A DNA stretch of 64,000 bases from Paenibacillus physcomitrellae (lineage in GTDB: Bacteria; Bacillota; Bacilli; Paenibacillales; Paenibacillaceae). Shown piece after piece: positions 6,482-15,581 of the stretch; within the stretch, counting starts at the first letter, position 1; each line of letters begins with the position of its first letter. The notes beneath the pieces were generated by a model. That model saw only the letters and a list, made by a program, of their open reading frames with translations. It was not told the origin of the DNA and did no database searches. The translations under genes were made by a program, and so were the position numbers. Where the stretch lies: NCBI RefSeq assembly GCF_002240225.1, contig NZ_CP022584.1:3642594-3706593 (forward strand), given 5' to 3'.

Positions 6482-7789
6482 ATGAGAAGAATTGCCGTTG
6501 TGGGGCTTGGCTATGTGGGGCTGCCGCTGGCACTTGCCTTCAGCAAGCAGGGACATGAAGTGATCGGCATCGATCTGGATGACCAGAAGCTGCAAATGTT
6601 GAAAGAAGGAAGAAGTTATATTCGAGATATTCCCGATGAGCAAGTGAAAGAGTCCATGGAGAAGCAGGAATTTTCTGCAACCAGAGATATACGCCGTTTA
6701 AGAGAAGCGGATGTCATTATTATCTGTGTGCCGACCCCGTTAAATCTGGACGAGGAGCCGGATCTGACTTATTTGATGCAGGCGGCAGCCAATATCCGTG
6801 ACCATCTTCGCCGGGGACAGATCATTGTTTTGGAGAGCTCAACCTATCCTGGAACGACCCGGGAGGTGTTGAAGCCGATGCTGGAGCAAAGCGGACTGAT
6901 CGTGGGGAAGGATATTTTTCTGGGGTATTCTCCAGAGCGTGTAGACCCCGGCAATCGCAGCTATCCGCTTGAGGTTATTCCCAAGGTCGTCAGCGGGGTA
7001 ACGGACCGGTGCGCCAGTGCTGTTGAGGACGTATATCGGACGGTGTTTCAAACGGTAGTAAGGATTTCATCCACCGATGCTGCAGAAATGACAAAGCTGC
7101 TTGAAAATACGTATCGATTCGTCAATATTTCCTTCATCAATGAAATGGCCCGGCTGTGCACTGGCATGGGCATAGATATTTGGGAAGTCATCGAAGCAGC
7201 CCGTTCGAAGCCGTTTGGCTTCTCGGCCTTTTACCCAAGTCCGGGAGCGGGCGGGCACTGTATTCCTGTCGATCCGTTATATTTGCAATGGCGGTCCAAA
7301 CAATTTGGAATCTCCAGTTCTTTTATTGCCGTTTCGAGAGAAATCAACCATTCCATGCCCGTTTATATCATCCAGCAGATCAAGGATGCCTTGTCTCTTG
7401 GAGCTTTGTCAGGGGTGAAGATTCTGATTGTCGGGGTTACATTCAAGCCGAATATCGATGATATCCGGGAATCCAGCTCCATCGAAATGATCAAACGGCT
7501 TCAGCAGGAAGGCGCAATCGTTTCTTACTATGATCCCTATGTGCATGAAATAACGGTGCAAGGGCAGAAGCTGACCGGTGTCCGGATGAATGAGGACGAA
7601 AGCAGCCGGTACGATTATGATTGTGCAATTATTGCGGTGAACCATGATGGTCTTCCACTGAAGCAGATTATGGATCAAGTTCCGCTTGTTTATGATACCC
7701 GGAATGCCTTGAAAGGCATAAGCGGAGCAGCTAAGGTTATACGCCTTGGAGGGGGAGTTCAGGATTCGGAGGAAGATTCCAGTTTGTAA
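6482..7789 (+). CDS. UDP-sugar 6-dehydrogenase (UDP-glucose/UDP-HexNAc dehydrogenase family)
   Basis: A 435-residue protein of the nucleotide-sugar dehydrogenase family, which oxidises C6 of a UDP-hexose to a carboxylate with two NAD+. The NAD site GLGYVG is at 8-13, the PTP block near 84, YSPERVDPG near 150, the catalytic Lys in EMTKLLENTYR (about 205) and the catalytic Cys in GAGGHCIPVDP (about 260). The C-terminal domain carries GVTFKPNIDDIRESSS. The pattern is closer to the WbpA/UDP-N-acetylglucosamine or UDP-ManNAc branch than to plain UDP-glucose dehydrogenase, but the substrate is not certain. The start at 6482 follows GGAGGG; an upstream in-frame GTG at 6470 overlaps that site. It supplies an acidic sugar for the glycan made by the neighbours. 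Confidence 0.9.
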   Translation: MRRIAVVGLGYVGLPLALAFSKQGHEVIGIDLDDQKLQMLKEGRSYIRDIPDEQVKESMEKQEFSATRDIRRLREADVIIICVPTPLNLDEEPDLTYLMQAAANIRDHLRRGQIIVLESSTYPGTTREVLKPMLEQSGLIVGKDIFLGYSPERVDPGNRSYPLEVIPKVVSGVTDRCASAVEDVYRTVFQTVVRISSTDAAEMTKLLENTYRFVNISFINEMARLCTGMGIDIWEVIEAARSKPFGFSAFYPSPGAGGHCIPVDPLYLQWRSKQFGISSSFIAVSREINHSMPVYIIQQIKDALSLGALSGVKILIVGVTFKPNIDDIRESSSIEMIKRLQQEGAIVSYYDPYVHEITVQGQKLTGVRMNEDESSRYDYDCAIIAVNHDGLPLKQIMDQVPLVYDTRNALKGISGAAKVIRLGGGVQDSEEDSSL

Positions 7790-7823
7790 TTAACAGGCTG
7801 GAATCCGGGTGAACAAGAAATGA

Positions 7824-7850
7824 AAGCCACCGGCCGGCAGCCGGTGGCTT
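7824..7850. terminator. Bidirectional terminator between convergent genes
   Basis: AAGCCACCGG / CCGGTGGCTT, 10-bp perfect stem with a 7-nt loop, between two convergent reading frames. T-runs are short on both sides. Confidence 0.5.
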
Positions 7851-7904
7851 ATGACTATAAAGGATCAATGGTCCGATTTGTATAGGGCCGATCGAATCTT
7901 CCGC

Positions 7905-8612
7905 TTAGAACTTCTCCTTTAACAGGAGGTTCCTTCCTTTTCCAAAGTCAATGCCCACCTTGCCGGTCAGATCCCGAACCATTTGCGCCAGAATGACGGC
8001 ATTAACGCCGCAGGAGATCAGGGCGATGTCGAAATGATCCGGATGAGCGGTTAACCATTTCCGGACCGACTCCATATCCTTGTAGTGGGAAAAGGGCAGC
8101 GCCTGAACGACGTTGCACATGTAAGGCTTTGGCCCCAAAACCCTGCGGAACTCCTGGGCTTTGGAAGTGATAACGAGCACTCTCTTTTTGCTGAGCATGC
8201 TCCAGAATCCGGGGTATATGGCTAGCTTTCGGTTGAGCCCTGCATGGCAAGTATAGCGGGGGTGAATGTTGTAATATTTAAACACTTTGTCGGTCAATTC
8301 GCGTTTTAAATGCTCCCCCGCTTTAATCGTTTGGTCTCCTGGGGGGAGAATGCCGACGATGTCGGCCTTTTTCAATACAGCTACCATTTCATCCCTCAAG
8401 GCGATATTAGGCAGGTTCACCCCTTTCAACCCCATATTTGCTTTCTTTGCCCATTTTTCGCGAAGCACCTGTTCCATTGTCCAAACGGAATCCTGAGCCA
8501 AAATCAAATTTTCGCCGTCCCCGATCCTGACGAAAGACAAAGGCTGTTTATGATCCAGTGCCGTCCGGATCTGTTCGAGTAGACCGTTAAAGTTGAGCAT
8601 ACCAGGGATCAT
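7905..8612 (-). CDS. GT-D fold glycosyltransferase-like protein
   Basis: A 235-residue protein with the signature SFVRIGDGE at about 26-34, typical of the GT-D glycosyltransferase fold (former DUF1792), together with ILPPGDQ (near 88) and SCGVNAVILAQ (near 200). In Streptococcus the first described member adds glucose to a glycosylated serine-rich surface protein. The first ATG (8612) lies only 1 nt from AGGAGG; the ATG at 8600 is an alternative. It is the only gene of the glycan cluster on the minus strand. Confidence 0.75.
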   Translation of the reverse strand: MIPGMLNFNGLLEQIRTALDHKQPLSFVRIGDGENLILAQDSVWTMEQVLREKWAKKANMGLKGVNLPNIALRDEMVAVLKKADIVGILPPGDQTIKAGEHLKRELTDKVFKYYNIHPRYTCHAGLNRKLAIYPGFWSMLSKKRVLVITSKAQEFRRVLGPKPYMCNVVQALPFSHYKDMESVRKWLTAHPDHFDIALISCGVNAVILAQMVRDLTGKVGIDFGKGRNLLLKEKF

Positions 8613-8745
8613 TCCTCCTAAACCGTAATTATGAATATATTTTATGCTTCAGGAAGCAGAGCGATTGGACGGCCTTAGGCGTAAGACATGAAATGAAAGA
8701 GCCGGGATGGACCTGGCCCTGAACACCAATTAAGGGGGAGTTCCA

Positions 8746-9825
8746 TTGATAACGGTCAGTTTGTGTATGATCGTCAAAGACGAAGAGAAGGTGATCGGCC
8801 GCTGTCTGGCATCCGTGCGTGATTTGGTTGATGAAATCATCATTGTGGACACCGGTTCGTCAGACCGTACGAAGGATATTGCTGCCGGTTATACGGACCG
8901 CGTATTGGATTGGGAATGGACGGATGATTTTGCGGCCGCACGCAACTATTCATTTGACCAGGCCACGATGGACTATATCATGTGGCTTGACGCCGACGAT
9001 GTGCTCTACGAGAAAGACCGCGTCAAGTTCGCCGAGTTGAAGCAGTCGTTGTCCTGGGAGCCGGATGCGATCATCTTTAATTATGACCTGGCATTTGATC
9101 CGAATGGAAATACGATCGCCAGCTCGCGCCGGTACCGGTTGGTCAAAAGGAGCCAGGGTTACCGCTGGTTTAACCCGGTGCATGAATATTTGAACGTGAC
9201 GGAAGGTAAAGTGCTGGACACGGACATCGCGGTCTCCCATCACCGTGCGGGCGATCATACGGCGAGAAATATGGCGATTTTCCAAAAATGGATCGAAAAC
9301 GGCGGTAAGCTGGAAGGCCGCACTTTATTTTTCTACGCGAATGAACTGCTCGATCAGAAGCGTTACCAGGAAGCTGCGGCCTGTTATGAAACGTATTTCG
9401 GGGAGCCGATCGGTTATCGGGAGGACCGGATTGCCGCATGTGCAAAGCTTGCTGAATGCTATCATCATCTTGGCCGGAAGGATAAGCAGCTGGATACGCT
9501 GTTTAAATCGTTTCATTATGATGTCCCGCATGCTGACATTTGCTGCGCCGTCGCAGGATGTTTTGAAGGGAGAGAGGAATGGGGACTTGCGGTCTACTGG
9601 TATAACCGGGCGCTGGAGTCCCTGCTGCCGGAAGGTTATATGGGTGTGGTGAGTGCCGCCTACCAGACGTGGGTGCCCCATGTCCAGCTTTGTTTCTGTT
9701 ATGCAAGGCTCGGACATCTCCAGTTGGCGCTGGAGCATAATAATCTGGCCCTCTCCTATTTGCCGGGTGAAGTTAACCTGCTGGAGAACAAAAAGCGGCT
9801 GGAGCAGGCCCTGGGACTTCTATAG
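8746..9825 (+). CDS. Family 2 glycosyltransferase with C-terminal TPR region
   Basis: A 359-residue protein. Residues 1-180 are a GT-A domain: VSLCMIVKDEE start, VDTGSSDRT (35-43), ARNYSFDQA, and the metal-binding LDADD at 81-85. Residues about 190-359 hold helical repeats of the TPR type (alternating YEE/CYHHLGR, YNRALE, ALEHNNLALSYLP). This is the layout of the SunS-like and spore-associated glycosyltransferases of Bacillales, where the TPR part often binds a protein acceptor. Start TTG at 8746 with AGGGGGAG upstream. The neighbouring genes make activated sugars, so it probably decorates a protein or the growing glycan. Confidence 0.88.
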   Translation: MITVSLCMIVKDEEKVIGRCLASVRDLVDEIIIVDTGSSDRTKDIAAGYTDRVLDWEWTDDFAAARNYSFDQATMDYIMWLDADDVLYEKDRVKFAELKQSLSWEPDAIIFNYDLAFDPNGNTIASSRRYRLVKRSQGYRWFNPVHEYLNVTEGKVLDTDIAVSHHRAGDHTARNMAIFQKWIENGGKLEGRTLFFYANELLDQKRYQEAAACYETYFGEPIGYREDRIAACAKLAECYHHLGRKDKQLDTLFKSFHYDVPHADICCAVAGCFEGREEWGLAVYWYNRALESLLPEGYMGVVSAAYQTWVPHVQLCFCYARLGHLQLALEHNNLALSYLPGEVNLLENKKRLEQALGLL

Positions 9826-9860
9826 CTGATCCGTAAGGCTTCTATTAAGCCCCCTAAGAA

Positions 9861-9897
9861 CAATCCCGACTTTGATTCAGGCCGGGATTGTTTTTAT
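9861..9897 (+). terminator. Rho-independent terminator
   Basis: CAATCCCG(AC) / (GC)CGGGATTG stem followed by TTTTTATTTA. Ends the TPR glycosyltransferase unit; the next gene begins about 165 bp later, after an AT-rich stretch that probably carries a promoter. Confidence 0.75.
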
Positions 9898-10060
9898 TTA
9901 AGAGATACTAGCACATGAATCCAATTTTATAGAAGCTGTATAAATGACCGGTTCGATACGGGAATCTCGTCATATTTTATAGTAAGAAATTTAGACCTTG
10001 ATTAAGAGACAGGGATCATAGGTTTTAGACAAGACAGATCCTTCATCAGGGAGGGAGAAC

Positions 10061-10750
10061 ATGGATAGAAAGGTTATCATCGAAATCAACTTTAACAACT
10101 ATGGGATGGATCCGCATCGTTTAGAACGAGGCTGGATTGAACATCGGCTAGGGATTTTTCGGAAATTTACACTTCGCAGTCTTCAGGCACAGACGAATCA
10201 GGATTTCCTGGTGGTGGTGAGGATAGCGAAAGAATCTAAGGATCTCATCCGGGAGATTCTGGCTAAACAGAGTCCTTTCCCGTCCCATATTCGATTTGGA
10301 ACTATTGCTGAATCTGACAAGGCTATTCTTGCTTTTGCGAAAGGACACAAACAGCTTTATATAGCCCGGCTTGACTCGGATGATCTTTACCACCGGACGT
10401 ACGTACAGCAGCTGTATCAGGTGCAGCCTAAACCGGACACGCTTGTCTTAATCAATCAAAATGGCTATCTGTGGGATAGCGATTATAACGAGATGGCCCC
10501 GATCTTTTATCGTTCGCCGCAATTTTATGTGTTCCTGTATAAAACTGACGAGTATGCCGCAGGATACCGCATCAAACCGATTGGCGGCAAAGGGCACGGC
10601 TATGTGATTAACCTGCCTCACGAGTTCTTGCTTCCGCGCAATTTTGTAAATGTCGTGCATTCCAGTAATACATCCATTAAAAAAGTTCCTAGAAATAATC
10701 AGTTGAGTACAAATGAGGTGGCCAAGGTACTGCGTGAATTCATGATCTGA
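10061..10750 (+). CDS. Putative rhamnosyltransferase-like glycosyltransferase
   Basis: A 229-residue protein whose plan fits the putative rhamnosyl transferase family: an early LERGWIEHRLGIFRKFTLRSLQAQTNQDF stretch split over residues 21-49, the nucleotide-sugar/metal motif RLDSDD (103-108) and a short C-terminal region with HSSNTS. Ribosome site AGGGAGG. It is followed 19 bp later by a dehydratase gene. The family name comes from annotation of relatives; the sugar is not proven. Confidence 0.7.
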   Translation: MDRKVIIEINFNNYGMDPHRLERGWIEHRLGIFRKFTLRSLQAQTNQDFLVVVRIAKESKDLIREILAKQSPFPSHIRFGTIAESDKAILAFAKGHKQLYIARLDSDDLYHRTYVQQLYQVQPKPDTLVLINQNGYLWDSDYNEMAPIFYRSPQFYVFLYKTDEYAAGYRIKPIGGKGHGYVINLPHEFLLPRNFVNVVHSSNTSIKKVPRNNQLSTNEVAKVLREFMI

Positions 10751-10769
10751 ATAAGGAGAAGATGGCGGT

Positions 10770-11759
10770 ATGTTTAAGGGACAAAAGATTTTAATTACCG
10801 GGGGGACCGGTTCGTGGGGGCAGAAGCTCACGGAGGTGCTGCTGGAGCAGGAACCTTCCGAAATCCGGATTCTGTCACGGAATGAATATGCCCAGATTAA
10901 TATGCAGAGGGATTTTAATTACGACCCGCGTCTTCGCTTTGTGATCGGCGATATCCGGGATTACCTGGCCGTTGAAGAAGCGAGCAGGGGTGTGAATGTG
11001 ATTTTTCATTTGGCTGCGCTGAAGCATGTGCCCGTCTGCGAGGTTCAACCGGAAGAAGCGTTTAAGACAAACGTTCTGGGAACCGAAAATATTATCCGTG
11101 CGGCGATCAGCAATCAGGTGCTTAAAGTGATCGATGTCTCCACGGACAAAGCCGTTGATCCTATTAATGTATACGGGATGACCAAAGCGCTGGGTGAAAA
11201 AATGATGATCCGCGCCAATGATCTTAGCGAGCATACACGTTTTGTCTGTATTCGCGGAGGTAATGTGCTGGGCACAAGCGGCAGCGTGGTTCCGCTGTTC
11301 CTGCGTCAGATTAAAGAAGGGAAGAAGCTGACCATTACCGATAAGGATATGACGCGTTTCTTCTTAACCCGTGAAGAAGCACTGCGCCTGCTGCTAAAGG
11401 CCGCAGAGGCGTCGGCGGGCGGGGAAACCTTTGTGATGAAGATGAAAGCGTGCAAAATCATAGATCTGGCCGAGGTAATGTTGAAGCAGGCAGGACGGGA
11501 TCCCCGCGATTATAAGCTGACCGGGATTCGGGCCGGGGAGAAGCTGCATGAAGTCCTCATCTCCCCTTTTGAATCGCCGCGCACCTACGAGTACAATGAA
11601 CAATATTATGTGATTTTGCCGCAGGAAGCAGACCCGCTTCTAGCTGGCCGTTATAGTCATTTGACTCCCGTCAGTTTTTCCCAATACCGATCAGACCAAA
11701 AGCTGCTGGATCAGCAGGAAATTGCCGAGTTCCTGCAAGCAGGAGGGTTTATCTCTTAA
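10770..11759 (+). CDS. PseB/CapD-type nucleotide-sugar 4,6-dehydratase
   Basis: A 329-residue short-chain dehydrogenase-like enzyme. The NAD site GGTGSWG lies at 11-17. The catalytic region STDKAVDP with Thr125-Asp126-Lys127 and the YxxxK pair Tyr135/Lys139 is present, as is the C-terminal LTGIRAGEKLHE motif of the polysaccharide biosynthesis/UDP-GlcNAc 4,6-dehydratase (inverting) group. The product would be a 4-keto-6-deoxy sugar precursor. It is probably co-transcribed with the transferase ending at 10750. Together with the dehydrogenase at 6482 it points to an acidic and deoxy-amino-sugar glycan. Confidence 0.88.
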   Translation: MFKGQKILITGGTGSWGQKLTEVLLEQEPSEIRILSRNEYAQINMQRDFNYDPRLRFVIGDIRDYLAVEEASRGVNVIFHLAALKHVPVCEVQPEEAFKTNVLGTENIIRAAISNQVLKVIDVSTDKAVDPINVYGMTKALGEKMMIRANDLSEHTRFVCIRGGNVLGTSGSVVPLFLRQIKEGKKLTITDKDMTRFFLTREEALRLLLKAAEASAGGETFVMKMKACKIIDLAEVMLKQAGRDPRDYKLTGIRAGEKLHEVLISPFESPRTYEYNEQYYVILPQEADPLLAGRYSHLTPVSFSQYRSDQKLLDQQEIAEFLQAGGFIS

Positions 11760-11819
11760 TTAGCATCTTATTAAATGAAGAGTGAATAATGAAGAGTAAG
11801 CAATAAAGAGCGAGCAGCA

Positions 11820-11857
11820 CAAACCCCTCCTCCACCAGAAAGAGGGGTTTGTCTATT
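11820..11857. terminator. Bidirectional terminator
   Basis: CAAACCCCT / AGGGGTTTG stem between the dehydratase gene and the convergent SDR gene, with T-rich flanks on both strands. Confidence 0.65.
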
Positions 11858-11870
11858 TGTAGAGAAATCT

Positions 11871-12767
11871 TTACGGCGTCGGTGTTCCGCCATTGGCGTT
11901 CAGCGTTTCGCCGGTTACATAACTCGATTCCGGACTGGCCAGAAATACGTAAGCCGGCGCCATCTCGGCAGGCTGGCCGGGACGGCCAAGCGGTGTTTGG
12001 CTGCCAAACTGCTTCAGCACCTCTTTCGGCTGGCCGCCAGTGATCTGCAGCGGAGTCCAAACAGGGCCCGGAGCCACAGCGTTGACCCGGATGCCTTTGC
12101 TGGCCACCTGTTGGGCCAGAGCTTTGGTGAACGTATTGATCGCCGCTTTAGTGGTCGCATAATCCAGAAGAATCGGTGACGGTTTGTAAGCCTGGATGGA
12201 GGTCGTATTGATAATACTGCTTCCCGGCTTCATATGTTCCAGGGCTGCTTTGCAGATCCAGAACAGGGAATAGACGTTGGTCTTGAACGTCTCATCGAAC
12301 TGTTCATCGGTCAGATCAGCGATATCCTTCACGAACTGCTGCTTGCCTGCCACATTCGCCAGAATGTCCAGACCTCCCAACTCTTGAACGGCTGTAGAGA
12401 CGAGCTTCTCACAGTAAGCCTTGTCCTTCAGATCTCCCGGTAAAGCAACTGCTTTACGTCCGGCTTCCTTTATGATTGCTACCACCTGCTTGGCATCCGC
12501 TTCTTCTTCCGGCAAATAGGAGAGGAGAACGTCGGCGCCTTCGCGGGCAAAAGCAATGGCTACTGCGCGTCCGATTCCGCTGTCCGCCCCGGTTACAATC
12601 GCTTTACGTCCGGCGAGCCGGCTTGTCCCACGGTAGCTTGCCTCACCGCAATCCGGGACAGGAGTCATTTCCGCCTGCAGTCCAGGCGCCTTCTGCTGCT
12701 GTTCAAATTCAGGTCCGGCTTTCGGATACTGCGTTGTCGGGTCTTGCAGAGTATATGGATCAGCCAT
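11871..12767 (-). CDS. SDR-family oxidoreductase (general stress type)
   Basis: A 298-residue classical short-chain dehydrogenase with a 50-residue N-terminal extension. TGADSGIG at 59-66 binds NAD(P); NVAG near 138; the catalytic triad is Ser190, Tyr203 and Lys207 (YATTK). The N-terminal extension starting [15 protein letters not shown] and the loss of Pro/Gly at the end are typical of the YhdF/YdaD (general stress protein 39) group in Bacillales, which are often SigB-controlled. Ribosome site AAAGGAGG. The substrate is unknown. Confidence 0.9.
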   Translation of the reverse strand: MADPYTLQDPTTQYPKAGPEFEQQQKAPGLQAEMTPVPDCGEASYRGTSRLAGRKAIVTGADSGIGRAVAIAFAREGADVLLSYLPEEEADAKQVVAIIKEAGRKAVALPGDLKDKAYCEKLVSTAVQELGGLDILANVAGKQQFVKDIADLTDEQFDETFKTNVYSLFWICKAALEHMKPGSSIINTTSIQAYKPSPILLDYATTKAAINTFTKALAQQVASKGIRVNAVAPGPVWTPLQITGGQPKEVLKQFGSQTPLGRPGQPAEMAPAYVFLASPESSYVTGETLNANGGTPTP

Positions 12768-13091
12768 GATGTTTCCTCCTTTAATAATTGGATGTTGAGC
12801 TGCAACCTCAGTTATAGAGTCTTAACTTTAATTTGCTTGCGCAAACCCACAAGTATGTAACCGTGAAGCCGTGCATTTAAACATAAGGCAGATAAAACCG
12901 AATAACCGCTAGATAACTGAAGCCTATAGATACCTGGTAGATAAAATATAAATAAAAAAGCGGCAGCCACTCCGGCTGTTTGTTCCAGCTTGCTGTGTAT
13001 TCTTTCACTGAAAGGGACCGGGCAACGGCTATATAATAGAATTCGCTCAAGTCGCTTAAGATTCAGGCAATTAAAAAGTAAGAAATTTCTT

Positions 13092-13135
13092 TGTGAAATG
13101 TGATCTATTTAACAGTTCAAGTGAAAAAAATCACA
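13092..13135 (+). promoter_or_regulatory. Crp/Fnr-like sites before the ECF-UbiA operon
   Basis: AGTGA-N6-TCACA at 13120-13135 matches the TGTGA-N6-TCACA consensus of Crp/Fnr-family regulators with one mismatch. A second half-site group, TTGTGAAATGTGATC, lies at 13091-13105. A candidate -10 (TATAGA) is at 13147-13152. The rest of the 12768-13177 gap holds the divergent SDR promoter and no gene. Which regulator binds, and whether it activates or represses, is not known. Confidence 0.45.
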
Positions 13136-13177
13136 AATAATAGAGCTATAGATTTTCATGAGAGAGGAGTGACGGTG

Positions 13178-13735
13178 ATGCCGTCATTACAGCATGAAGA
13201 AACCGGTTTGGTGCTCAGGAGAACGGTGATTATCGCGATTTTTGCCGCGGTGGCCGTTGTGCTCAGCTTGCTTGAGACGCTGGTTCCGATCAATGTTTCG
13301 GTTCCAGGGGCCAAACTGGGGCTGGCCAATATTATGGTGTTGACTTGTCTTTATTTTATGAGGGGCAGAGATGCCTTTGTTGTGGTGGTGCTGAAAACTC
13401 TGCTTACTTCGTTTATTTTTGGTACGTTCTCGAGCTTCTTGTTCAGCTTTCTCGGTGCGCTGTTCAGCTTTGGCGTGATGTGGACTCTGCTTAAGATCGG
13501 AAGAGGCAAGCTTAGCCTGATCGGCATCAGCGTGGCGGGAGGAATCGCCCATAACTTCGGGCAGCTGGCGGCGGCAGCCATCGTGATTCACTCCTCTGTA
13601 GTGTTCTATTACCTGCCGATGCTGGTCCTGCTTGGACTCGGCACGGGCATCGTGGTGGGAATTGCAGTTAGGGTGCTGGTACCGGCGCTGGCTAAGCTGT
13701 CGTTATTTGAAGGTTTTCTGGGAGTGGATGCGTGA
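13178..13735 (+). CDS. Gx-transporter family membrane protein (ECF S-component-like)
   Basis: A 185-residue membrane protein with about five to six hydrophobic segments and Gly-rich packing motifs (VPGAKLGLANIMVL at about 44-57, GGIAHNFGQLAAA at about 119-131). These are hallmarks of the Gx_transp family, once called heptaprenyl diphosphate synthase component I. The start at 13178 follows AGAGGAG; the longer frame from 13100 lacks a signal. It overlaps the following ATPase gene and lies in one operon with EcfA1, EcfA2 and EcfT, so it is probably their substrate-binding S unit. As I recall, Gx-family proteins also occur in flavin-based extracellular electron-transfer loci. The true ligand is unknown. 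Confidence 0.85.
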   Translation: MPSLQHEETGLVLRRTVIIAIFAAVAVVLSLLETLVPINVSVPGAKLGLANIMVLTCLYFMRGRDAFVVVVLKTLLTSFIFGTFSSFLFSFLGALFSFGVMWTLLKIGRGKLSLIGISVAGGIAHNFGQLAAAAIVIHSSVVFYYLPMLVLLGLGTGIVVGIAVRVLVPALAKLSLFEGFLGVDA

Positions 13736-14661
13736 TGGAGACCGGCCATATAAGGAAGGAAAGCAATCAAAGTCATGAAAGTGAAAGCTGGAAGGAAACG
13801 GACTATCGTATACCCGAGTTTTCATCCGAGCCTGTTCTACGGTTTGAGAACTTAACTTTCGCTTATGGAAAAAGAAAAGAACCTGCCGTTCTGCAAAATG
13901 CCTCCGCCAGCATACTAGCGGGCAGCTGGATCAGCCTGGTCGGCCCGAACGGCTGCGGCAAATCGACTCTGGCCAAACTGCTGGGCGGCCTTCTGAGGCC
14001 GCAAGCCGGACGGATCTGGATCGAAGGGGAGGAATTGACGCCTCTATCGGCCTACCGGCTGCGGCGCAAAATCGGCATGGTGTTCCAGAATCCGGAGAAC
14101 CAGTTCATCGGGGCTACGGTCGAGGAGGACATCGCCTTCGGGCTGGAAGGCCAATGCCTGCCGCGTTGTGAAATGCGCAGCCGGGTGAACAGCTACGCCC
14201 GGAAGCTGGGGATAGAGCAGCTGCTGCACAAACATCCGGGCGAGCTGTCCGGCGGGCAGAAGCAGCGCGTGGCGGTCGCTTCGGTGCTGGCTATGCAGCC
14301 GAAGGTGGTTATTTTTGACGAAGCCTCCTCCATGCTGGATGAGAAATCGCGCCGCGAGCTGCTTGAGGTGCTGAAAGAGTTAAAGGAAACCGGCGGTTAC
14401 ACACTGATCTCCATCACGCATGATGCGGATGAGGTGCTGCAGAGCGATCGGGTGCTGGTGCTTGAAGAGGGCGGAATCCGTGAGGATTTGCGGCCTGAGG
14501 AGCTTTTTGCGAGAAAAGACCTGCTTGCGTCCTGCCGGCTGTCGCTTCCGTTCCGGATACAGATGCAGCAGGCGCTTGGCGATTATGGAATCCGGCTTTC
14601 GGGCAGCATGAAGGGCGGATCGCTGGAGGAGATCCTATGCCCGTTATTTTCGAGAACGTAA
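13732..14661 (+). CDS. ecfA1: ECF transporter ATPase A1
   Basis: A 309-residue ABC ATPase. Walker A GPNGCGKST at 71-79, Q-loop in MVFQNPENQFIG, signature LSGGQKQR, Walker B VVIFDEASSMLD, and a switch His (ITHD). A polar N-terminal extension of about 35 residues precedes the ATPase fold. GTG at 13732 overlaps the upstream stop; ATG at 13735 is an equal alternative. In energy-coupling-factor transporters two such ATPases join EcfT and an S unit to drive vitamin or metal uptake. Here the S gene is directly upstream, so the complex is complete. Confidence 0.92.
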   Translation: MMETGHIRKESNQSHESESWKETDYRIPEFSSEPVLRFENLTFAYGKRKEPAVLQNASASILAGSWISLVGPNGCGKSTLAKLLGGLLRPQAGRIWIEGEELTPLSAYRLRRKIGMVFQNPENQFIGATVEEDIAFGLEGQCLPRCEMRSRVNSYARKLGIEQLLHKHPGELSGGQKQRVAVASVLAMQPKVVIFDEASSMLDEKSRRELLEVLKELKETGGYTLISITHDADEVLQSDRVLVLEEGGIREDLRPEELFARKDLLASCRLSLPFRIQMQQALGDYGIRLSGSMKGGSLEEILCPLFSRT

Positions 14662-15581
14662 GTTACGCTTATGACGACAGGACTTTGTTCCGGCAGCAGG
14701 CGCTTTCCAGCGTGAGCCTTCGGATTAAGGACGGCAGTTTCACGGCGGTCGCGGGTCCGACGGGCTGCGGCAAATCGACGCTGCTGCAAATGTTTGGCGG
14801 GCTGCTGGAGCCGTCCGAAGGCAAGGTCACGGTGTTTGACAACGTGCTCCAGGCTGGAGTGAAAACGCCGAAGCTAAAGGAAATGCGGCGCCGGGTCGGG
14901 CTGGTCTTCCAGTTCCCCGAGCATCAGCTGTTTGAGGAAACGGTGGAAAAAGATTTGTGCTTCGCCCCCTTAAACTTCGGGCTGCCGATAGAAGAAGCCA
15001 AACGGCGAGCCGCTGCGGCGCTGCGGCAGATCGGGCTTCCGGAAGAGCTGCTTGCTTGGAGCCCCTTTGAATTAAGCGGCGGCCAGATGCGCAAAGCGGC
15101 TATCGCTTCCGTGCTGGTGATGGACCCTGACATCCTGGTCTTGGATGAACCGGGGGCTTCGCTCGACCCGTCTAGCCGGGCGGAGCTGATAGAGCTGCTG
15201 CTCCGGCTCTGCCGGGAGCAGGGCAAAACGGTGGTTATGGTCACCCACCGTATGGATGAACTGCTGCCTTATGCAGACCGCTGGATTCTGATGAAGGAAG
15301 GCAGCAGTTTGTTTCAGGGCACGGCGGCAGAAATGGTGCGTAAGCTGCCGGTGCTGGAGGCAGAGGGTTTGGAACTGCCAGAGTGCATGCATTGGTGGCA
15401 TCGGCTGGATGAGCATTTTGATCTGAGAAACGAACAGCCGGTCTTTACGGCTGCTGCGCTGGCCGAGCTGACGGCAAGACTGCTGAAGCCTGATGGGCAG
15501 AAGCAGGAGAAGGCGGATGTAGAGACGGCCAAATGTGGTAATCCAATTCCGATAGAGATTTCGGGAGGTGCAGGAGGATGA
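14637..15581 (+). CDS. ecfA2: ECF transporter ATPase A2
   Basis: A 314-residue ABC ATPase with Walker A GPTGCGKST (about 42-50), VFQFPEHQLFEETV, signature LSGGQMRK, Walker B ILVLDEPGASLD and the switch THRMDE. It overlaps ecfA1 by 25 bp and ecfT by 4 bp, so translation is coupled. The C-terminal 40 residues are variable and Glu/Lys-rich. This is the second ATPase of the module. Confidence 0.92.
   Translation: MPVIFENVSYAYDDRTLFRQQALSSVSLRIKDGSFTAVAGPTGCGKSTLLQMFGGLLEPSEGKVTVFDNVLQAGVKTPKLKEMRRRVGLVFQFPEHQLFEETVEKDLCFAPLNFGLPIEEAKRRAAAALRQIGLPEELLAWSPFELSGGQMRKAAIASVLVMDPDILVLDEPGASLDPSSRAELIELLLRLCREQGKTVVMVTHRMDELLPYADRWILMKEGSSLFQGTAAEMVRKLPVLEAEGLELPECMHWWHRLDEHFDLRNEQPVFTAAALAELTARLLKPDGQKQEKADVETAKCGNPIPIEISGGAGG

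Noticed and set aside
12768..13090. Possible riboswitch or small RNA in the gap before the ECF operon
   Set aside because: No known aptamer pattern and no terminator-type hairpin; only AT-rich promoter-like DNA and the Crp/Fnr-like sites.
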